NCBI GenBank assembly: GCA_029012125.1
Contig: JAQXLM010000061.1
Coordinates: 1 to 37,215 of the forward strand
Source: Eubacteriaceae bacterium
Lineage (GTDB): Bacteria > Bacillota > Clostridia > Peptostreptococcales > Anaerovoracaceae
DNA: 37,215 nucleotides
Reading direction: 5' to 3'
This document shows, piece after piece, positions 31,182 to 37,215 of this stretch. Numbering within the stretch: position 1 is the stretch's first letter; every line of letters begins with the position of its first letter. The position numbers and the translations under genes were made by a program. The notes beneath the pieces are model-generated. The model saw nothing but the letters and a program-made list of their open reading frames with translations, did not search any database and was not told where the DNA came from.

Positions 31182-32179
31182 CGGCAGTATACGCTATAAT
31201 TCTTTTTGTGTTATTAATATTCCCTCATGAGCTGGGGCATTTTATAGTTGCCAAGGCCGCGGGAGTAAAAGTAAATGAGTTTGCCTTCGGTATGGGCCCT
31301 GCTCTGTTCAAAAAACAAAAGGGAGAAACCACATACTCTATTCGTTTAGTTCCCATAGGAGGATTCTGTGCTATGGAGGGTGAGGATGAAAACTCCGATG
31401 ATGACAGAGCCTTTAACAACAAACCGGCGTGGGCAAAGATTTCTATTCTTGTAGCAGGAGCAGCCATGAATGTCCTGATTGCATTTCTCGTGATGACGAT
31501 TATGATGTGTGTATACGGACAGGTGGATTCAACTATGGTTGACCAGGTGCAGGAGGGTATGCCTGCCTATGAAGCGGGAATGATTCCGGGAGACAAGATT
31601 GTTCAAATTGATGAAACCGAAATTGATAACTGGAACAGGATTAGCGAAGCCATAGGTTCCGACGAAAAGAGACATAATATCATAGTAGAACGTGACGGGC
31701 AGAGGATGGAATTGAAGATGACTCCCGTTCTAAGTGACGACGGAACCGAAAGATACGTTATAGGAATAACACCTGTAGTAACTCATAATGTTTTTAAATC
31801 AATAGTGAATGGTGCAAAAGCTACCTGGGGTCTGGGGCGTCTTATGGTAGAGTCTTTGAGAATGCTTGTAACCAGGGAAGCTTCGGTAAATGATATTACA
31901 GGTCCGGTTGGTATAATATCCATGGCAGGAGAGACGGCAACCTACGGCTTGACTTATTTTGGCAACCTGCTGGCTTTGATGAGCCTGAATCTTGCATTTA
32001 TCAATCTGTTACCTTTGCCGGCACTTGACGGAGGAAGAATACTGTTTGTTATTATCAGAAAAATTGCAGGCGGACGCATTTCTGACCAGGCAGAGGCAGC
32101 TATCCATTCCCTGGGCATGATCTTGTTGATTGTGCTCATGATATTCATTACGTTTAATGATTTTGAGAGGTTTTTGTAA
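31178..32179 (+). CDS. rseP: Site-2 zinc metalloprotease (RseP/RasP family)
   Basis: A 333-residue intramembrane protease. The active-site motif FPHELGHFIVAKAAG is in the first membrane helix (HExxH), a PDZ domain occupies about 115-185 (AYEAGMIPGDKIVQI), and the third ligand Asp is in LPLPALDGGRI. Four membrane segments. It cleaves anti-sigma factors and remnant signal peptides in relatives. It overlaps dxr (ATGA) and ispG (TAATG). Confidence 0.95.
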   Translation: MTAVYAIILFVLLIFPHELGHFIVAKAAGVKVNEFAFGMGPALFKKQKGETTYSIRLVPIGGFCAMEGEDENSDDDRAFNNKPAWAKISILVAGAAMNVLIAFLVMTIMMCVYGQVDSTMVDQVQEGMPAYEAGMIPGDKIVQIDETEIDNWNRISEAIGSDEKRHNIIVERDGQRMELKMTPVLSDDGTERYVIGITPVVTHNVFKSIVNGAKATWGLGRLMVESLRMLVTREASVNDITGPVGIISMAGETATYGLTYFGNLLALMSLNLAFINLLPLPALDGGRILFVIIRKIAGGRISDQAEAAIHSLGMILLIVLMIFITFNDFERFL

Positions 32180-33222
32180 TGAGAAAGAGTGTTAGATGTG
32201 GCAATGTAATAATAGGCGGAGGAGCACCGGTTTCAATTCAGTCCATGACAAACGTAGATTCTCACGATGAAAGGGCATTGATCCATCAGATTGGGAGATT
32301 GACTGAAGCAGGCTGCCAGATTGTAAGAATCGCCATTCCGGATAGAGAGGCCGTGGAAACTCTTGCCAGGGTAAAGGCTCAGACAACTGTTCCACTGGTT
32401 GCTGATATCCATTTTGATTACAAGCTTGCTATCGGTGCAATCGAGGCAGGTGTTGATAAGATAAGAATTAATCCGGGAAATATCGGTTCACGTGACAGAG
32501 TGAAGGACGTGGTCAAAGCGGCCAAGGAGCGTTCGGTACCTATTAGAATCGGTGTAAATTCCGGATCTCTGGAAAAAGACATTCTTGAAAAGAACGGCGG
32601 GGTAACGGCTGAAGGTCTTGCCGAAAGTGCAATCAGAAACGTGGAACTTATTGAGGATTTAGGCTATGACAACCTTGTGGTTTCTTTAAAGTCATCTGAT
32701 GTTTTAATGAACTATCAGGCTCACAAGCTGGTCTCACAGCGTACGGATCATCCTATTCACATTGGAATTACTGAAGCAGGAACACTGAAAAGAGGAAAGG
32801 TGAAATCTGCTATAGGAATAGGAGCACTGCTGCTGGACGGAATCGGGGATACTATGCGTGTATCACTGACAGCAGATCCTGTAGAAGAGGTTTATTACGC
32901 GAAAGAAATACTGGAAGCAATCGGCATGAGAAAGCCTTGCGTAAATCTGGTTTCTTGTCCAACCTGCGGAAGAACCAAGATTAATCTTCAGAGGTTGGCA
33001 GAGGATGTTGACAAGCGCCTGGAGGCAGCGGGAATTGGCGGCGGTCTCAAGGTGGCTGTAATGGGATGCGTGGTAAACGGACCGGGAGAGGCAAGAGAAG
33101 CTGATTTCGGTGTAGCCGGTGGAGACGGCAAAGGTGTTATTTTTGCCAAAGGTCAGGTTATCAAAACCGTAAGAGAAGATGATATTGTAGATGAATTAAT
33201 TAAAGTAATAGAAGGAAAATGA
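32179..33222 (+). CDS. ispG: 4-hydroxy-3-methylbut-2-enyl-diphosphate synthase (IspG/GcpE)
   Basis: A 347-residue [4Fe-4S] enzyme of the MEP pathway. The TIM-barrel domain contains VPLVADIHFDYKLA and KIRINPGNIG. The cluster cysteines are in LVSCPTCGRTKINL and VMGCVVNGPGEAREADFG, followed by a Glu ligand region typical of the two-domain bacterial form. Start overlaps the rseP stop; the stop overlaps polC by 4 bases. Confidence 0.97.
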   Translation: MRKSVRCGNVIIGGGAPVSIQSMTNVDSHDERALIHQIGRLTEAGCQIVRIAIPDREAVETLARVKAQTTVPLVADIHFDYKLAIGAIEAGVDKIRINPGNIGSRDRVKDVVKAAKERSVPIRIGVNSGSLEKDILEKNGGVTAEGLAESAIRNVELIEDLGYDNLVVSLKSSDVLMNYQAHKLVSQRTDHPIHIGITEAGTLKRGKVKSAIGIGALLLDGIGDTMRVSLTADPVEEVYYAKEILEAIGMRKPCVNLVSCPTCGRTKINLQRLAEDVDKRLEAAGIGGGLKVAVMGCVVNGPGEAREADFGVAGGDGKGVIFAKGQVIKTVREDDIVDELIKVIEGK

Positions 33223-36200
33223 AGAAACTGATTGACAGCAGCATTAACTGGGACAGTATAGGTACCCATGATAAAAGTCAATATAGGTATGAAATTACGG
33301 ATGCAGTTATTTCTAAAGAGACCGGAGAGCTGACCATAGCACTTCGGCTCAATTTTGTTATGCCCGTTATGGACATGCAGAAGGTTGCCGGAATAATACT
33401 ACATCAGTTTGGGGACTTGAAAAACGTAAGATTTACATACGAATACGAGGACGTCATTCTGACTGAAAAAGAACTGCTTACTTTATTCATCCCTCATATG
33501 ATAATGATAGTTAACGGAGACTATATTCTTTGGACTCAAAGCATAATACAAGATAAATTCGATTTTGATGAGAATACTTTGACTATACATACCATAGGAA
33601 AGTTTGCGGCAAAGCAGCTCAATAAGAAGGTGGCCATACTTTTCCAAAGGCTGTTAAAAGAAAACTTTAATATGGAGAAAAAAATTGTTTTTGTTAATGA
33701 TGAAGAAAGTTACGAATCAGCTTCTGAAATGTGGAAGAAAACCGAAGAAGAGGAACTGAAAGTACCGGAGGCAATATACCGGACTCCCGCCAATCATCCT
33801 AAGAAGGTGACAGCAGCCGCTCCCATGAAGGGAAAGAGTTCTGCAGGTAACGGTTTTTCAGGTGGCGGTTTCCGACGCAGAGAAAAGGAAACTCCTGCTG
33901 AGGGAAATCGAATAATGGGCAGGGATATCATAGGACAATCCGTATCCATGAGCAGTCTGGCAGCAGATTCCGGAACGGTTATTCTGGAAGGAATACTGTT
34001 TAACAAGGAATCCAGACCTATCAAAAATGATAAGAAGCTGGTAACTTTGTTAATTACGGATAAGAAAACCTCCGTTTGTTTGAAGTGCTTCTGCTCCAAT
34101 GAAAAATGGGAGGAGATAAACACTCTCCTTAAGAATGGGGATTACATAAAGGTCAGAGGTGAAACCGAATGGGATAAATACGATAACTGCCTGACCGTCA
34201 TGATTAAGGATATCACCAAAGGCCAAATCGAAAAACGCAGGGATACATGTGAAAAGGGAAAGCGTGTAGAGTTACATGCCCACACGAAAATGAGCGCAAT
34301 GGATGGGCTGAATGAGGCGGCTGATCTGGTAAAGACGGCAGCAGCCTGGGGGCAGCCTGCAGTGGCCGTAACCGACCATGGAGTTGTTCAAAGCTTCCCT
34401 GATGCGGCAAAGACTGCGAAAAAGCTGGCCGGAGACAAGAACAATCCTGTTAATATAAAAATCATTTACGGCATGGAGGGTTATGTTTTTGACGATAAAG
34501 ACTGGTATGGACCGGACGGTACTCTGGACTATAAAACGCCGAAAACAAATCACATTATTCTGATTGCCAGAACTCAGGAAGGCTTGAAGAATATCTACAA
34601 ACTTGTTTCCTATTCTCATCTCAATTACTTTTACAAGAAACCAAGGCTGCCTAAGTCTGTAATAGCCCGGCACAGAGATGGCCTGATAATCGGCTCGGCA
34701 TGTGAGGCCGGTGAGGTGTACAGTGCAATGGTTAACGGTGCTTCTGATGAGGAACTTGAAGCTATTGCTGAATTCTATGACTATCTTGAAATACAGCCTG
34801 TTATTAATAACAGGTTCATGATAGAGAAGGGCATGGTTTCGGGAGAGGATGAAATCAGATCATTTAATAAAAGAATAGTTGCTCTTGGAAAACGTATGGG
34901 CAAGCCTGTAGTTGCGACCACCGATGCTCATTATGGAGAACCTGAGGATGCGATTTACAGAAACATACTCATGGCCGGCATGGGATTTAAGGATGCAGAA
35001 AACGGTCAGGGGCTCTATATGCGTACTACTGATGAAATGCTGGAAGAGTTCAGCTATCTGGGAGAAGATACCGCCTTCGAGGTTGTAATTGAGAACACCA
35101 ATAAGATTGCTGATATGGTGGATGGTACAATTTTACCTGTCCCAAAGGGGAAATTCCCTCCTAAAATTGAAGGCGCTGAGGAGACTTTGCGTAAAACCTG
35201 TATGGATAAAGCACACAGCATCTACGGTGATCCTCTTCCGCCGGAAATTGAATCAAGACTTGAAACGGAACTTAACTCCATAATAAACAACGGATATGCG
35301 GTCATGTATGTGTCTGCACAGATGCTGGTTCATAAATCCATGTCAGATGGCTACCTGGTAGGTTCCCGAGGCTCCGTAGGGTCATCCTTTGCTGCAACAA
35401 TGGCAGGAATTACAGAGGTTAATCCTCTGGATCCCCATTACATTTGTCCAAACTGCAAACACATTGAATGGGGAGACAAGCAGCTTTACGACTGTGGAAT
35501 AGACATGCCGGAAAAGGCTTGTCCAAAGTGCGGCACCATGATGAACCGTGACGGATATACCATTCCATTTGCTACGTTCCTTGGCTTTAACGGCGATAAG
35601 GAACCTGATATCGACCTGAACTTTGCAGGTGAGTATCAGCCGGTTGCCCATAAATATGTAGGCGAAATATTTGGAGAAAAAAATGTTTTCAAAGCAGGAA
35701 CAGTAGGTACTGTAGCTGACAAAACGGCTTTCGGTTATGTAAAGAAGTTTGCTGAGGAGTTTAACAGGCCTATAAACAAATTCGAGGCCGACCGTCTAAG
35801 CCAAGGCTGCACCGGCGTTAAACGAACGACGGGGCAGCACCCGGGTGGGATAATAATAGTGCCTGACGATCATGAGATTTATGAATTCTGTCCGGTACAG
35901 CATCCTGCCAATGATGTTAAGTCTGACATCGTCACTACACACTTTGATTATCATAAAATAGATGAAAACCTTCTGAAACTGGATATCCTGGGTCACAACA
36001 TTCCATCCATGATCAGACAGCTTCAGGACATGACCGGAATAGACCCGATGAAGGCCGACCTTACTGACAGAAAGGTACTGAGCATTTTCAACGGAATAGA
36101 AGCGTTGGACATCAAAGATCCCAACTACAAGTATACTCATGGTTCATATGCCATCCCTGAGTTTGGAACAAGCTTTGTAAGACAGATGCTTGACGATACC

Positions 36201-37025
36201 AAGCCGGATAAATTCGCTGACCTGGTCAGAATTTCCGGTTTCTCTCACGGTACAGATGTATGGTTGAACAATGCTCAGGATTACATCCGTGACGGTACAG
36301 CTACAATGCGTGAGGTTATTTCCACCCGAGACGACATCATGAACTACCTTATTCTAAAGGGTATTGATAACAAAACGTCGTTCCAGATTATGGAAGACGT
36401 CAGAAAAAACAGGCCTCTGAAGGAGGAACAGCTTGCAGTGATGAAGGAACACGATGTTCCCGACTGGTATATCGATTCATGCATCAAAATTCAGTACATG
36501 TTCCCGAGAGCTCATGCGGTTGCCTATGTTATGATGTCATTCCGTATGGCATGGTATAAGGTATACTATCCTGTAGAGTTCTATGCAACTTACTTTTCCA
36601 GTACCGTTTCAAACTTTGATACGGAGACTATTCTGAAAGGACCGCAGGCATGTCTGGACAGAATCCAGGCCATTAACGATATGGGAAACAATGCAACCAC
36701 AAAGGAACAATCGGATATTCTTGTTCTGGAAGTTGCATATGAAATGTATTCTCGAGGATATGAATTTACACCTGCAAGGTTGGGAAAATCAAAGGCTTTA
36801 AAGTTCTGGGCAGATGAAGGCAAGGTTCTGCTGCCCTTCGTTGCACTGGACGGACTGGGGGACAATGCGGCAACAGCCTTCGCAGAAGCCTACGATGAAA
36901 AGCCTTTTGATACAGTAGAAGAGGCCATAAACCGATCAAAATTGAATAAGACAGCCGTAGAGGCGCTGCGTAATCACGGAGTATTTAAGGGACTGCCTGA
37001 AACCGATCAGCTGTCATTATTCTAG
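33219..37025 (+). CDS. polC: PolC-type DNA polymerase III alpha subunit lacking the exonuclease domain
   Basis: A 1268-residue replicative polymerase of Gram-positive type. Order: N-terminal domain (1-165), linker, OB fold (about 235-335), PHP domain start at 350 (HAHTKMSAMDG, TDHGVVQSF, IIYGMEGYVFDDKD), PHP continuation (from about 445, HIILIARTQEGLKNIYKLVS), four-Cys zinc motif (CPNC near 743 and CPKC), catalytic aspartates PDIDLNF near 796, GGIIIVP, and the clamp-binding tail QLSLF. Known PolC proteins of about 1430 residues carry a DnaQ-like proofreading domain between the two PHP halves. Here only about 18 residues separate them, without the DxE, HNxxFD or HRAxxDA motifs, and the reading frame is unbroken. 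Otherwise complete. Confidence 0.93.
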   Translation: MKKLIDSSINWDSIGTHDKSQYRYEITDAVISKETGELTIALRLNFVMPVMDMQKVAGIILHQFGDLKNVRFTYEYEDVILTEKELLTLFIPHMIMIVNGDYILWTQSIIQDKFDFDENTLTIHTIGKFAAKQLNKKVAILFQRLLKENFNMEKKIVFVNDEESYESASEMWKKTEEEELKVPEAIYRTPANHPKKVTAAAPMKGKSSAGNGFSGGGFRRREKETPAEGNRIMGRDIIGQSVSMSSLAADSGTVILEGILFNKESRPIKNDKKLVTLLITDKKTSVCLKCFCSNEKWEEINTLLKNGDYIKVRGETEWDKYDNCLTVMIKDITKGQIEKRRDTCEKGKRVELHAHTKMSAMDGLNEAADLVKTAAAWGQPAVAVTDHGVVQSFPDAAKTAKKLAGDKNNPVNIKIIYGMEGYVFDDKDWYGPDGTLDYKTPKTNHIILIARTQEGLKNIYKLVSYSHLNYFYKKPRLPKSVIARHRDGLIIGSACEAGEVYSAMVNGASDEELEAIAEFYDYLEIQPVINNRFMIEKGMVSGEDEIRSFNKRIVALGKRMGKPVVATTDAHYGEPEDAIYRNILMAGMGFKDAENGQGLYMRTTDEMLEEFSYLGEDTAFEVVIENTNKIADMVDGTILPVPKGKFPPKIEGAEETLRKTCMDKAHSIYGDPLPPEIESRLETELNSIINNGYAVMYVSAQMLVHKSMSDGYLVGSRGSVGSSFAATMAGITEVNPLDPHYICPNCKHIEWGDKQLYDCGIDMPEKACPKCGTMMNRDGYTIPFATFLGFNGDKEPDIDLNFAGEYQPVAHKYVGEIFGEKNVFKAGTVGTVADKTAFGYVKKFAEEFNRPINKFEADRLSQGCTGVKRTTGQHPGGIIIVPDDHEIYEFCPVQHPANDVKSDIVTTHFDYHKIDENLLKLDILGHNIPSMIRQLQDMTGIDPMKADLTDRKVLSIFNGIEALDIKDPNYKYTHGSYAIPEFGTSFVRQMLDDTKPDKFADLVRISGFSHGTDVWLNNAQDYIRDGTATMREVISTRDDIMNYLILKGIDNKTSFQIMEDVRKNRPLKEEQLAVMKEHDVPDWYIDSCIKIQYMFPRAHAVAYVMMSFRMAWYKVYYPVEFYATYFSSTVSNFDTETILKGPQACLDRIQAINDMGNNATTKEQSDILVLEVAYEMYSRGYEFTPARLGKSKALKFWADEGKVLLPFVALDGLGDNAATAFAEAYDEKPFDTVEEAINRSKLNKTAVEALRNHGVFKGLPETDQLSLF

Positions 37026-37073
37026 GTGTTAAGTTTAATACGGAACTGTAGAACCAATACCGGGATATTTATG

Positions 37074-37098
37074 AAAAAACCCCCTTGACTGAGGGGAG
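37074..37098 (-). terminator. Minus-strand terminator facing the end of polC
   Basis: Read on the minus strand, CCCCT pairs with AGGGG around TCAGTCA-like loop bases, followed by a run of six T (37079-37074). It probably ends a minus-strand gene that enters from beyond the right edge. The last 115 bases show no open frame I can support. Confidence 0.55.
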
Positions 37099-37215
37099 AA
37101 TATGTGGTAAGGTTATGAACTGTTAAGCGGTAAAACCGGTTTCAGAAAAGAAACAGGGCTTGCCGACTGACAAACATCATGCCTGCCGGCTGCAAATCTA
37201 GACTTTAGGAAAATG

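Noticed and set aside
34480-34560. Frameshift or internal stop explaining the missing PolC exonuclease
   Set aside because: The frame is continuous and both flanking PHP halves are in the same frame, so this is a clean domain absence, not a break.
1-37215. CRISPR arrays, tRNA or rRNA genes, prophage genes
   Set aside because: No regularly spaced repeat array, cloverleaf sequence, rRNA segment or phage structural gene was seen on either strand.

Overview
The window looks like a chromosomal segment of a low-to-mid-GC Gram-positive anaerobe of the class Clostridia. The evidence is the pyrH-frr-uppS-cdsA-dxr-rseP-ispG-polC gene order, a PolC-type replicative polymerase, strong AGGAGG ribosome binding sites, A/T-rich codon use, and the absence of any outer-membrane gene between dxr, rseP and ispG. 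I cannot name the genus with confidence.

Positions 1-6800 are the accessory, rearranged part. They hold the 3' tail of a surface protein, a complete ISL3-family insertion sequence (200-2176) with an exact 8-bp target duplication, and a TetR-controlled ABC-2 exporter operon. That operon's promoter is overlapped by a perfect inverted-repeat operator, and its first gene is interrupted by an in-frame amber codon. A membrane-anchored XRE regulator and a short graveyard of gene remnants, including the first 31 codons of a response regulator, follow.

Positions 6800-19200 are metabolic and sensory. They carry an M20 amidohydrolase, a small helical protein on the minus strand, and a four-gene unit (aldo/keto reductase with ferredoxin-like clusters, ThrH, 1-Cys peroxiredoxin, a hypothetical). 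Next come a two-component system followed by a small secreted basic repeat protein, the serine operon serC-serA-DUF1015, and a convergent, diverged class V aminotransferase. ThrH, SerC and SerA together could supply the whole phosphorylated serine pathway from 3-phosphoglycerate.

Positions 19300-25200 are the best candidate for an undescribed system. Three tightly packed genes with one strong promoter encode four ATP-grasp ligase modules: a tandem two-module enzyme with a very basic linker, a single-module paralogue, and a sugar-transfer-type ATP-grasp fused behind six alpha-helical repeats. No precursor peptide, transporter or glycosyltransferase is visible beside them.

Positions 25300-37025 are housekeeping: nudC-trxB, then the translation/isoprenoid/phospholipid/replication operon. 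The terminal gene, polC, is unusual. It reads continuously through the point where other PolC proteins carry the DnaQ-like 3'-5' proofreading exonuclease, and that whole domain is absent.
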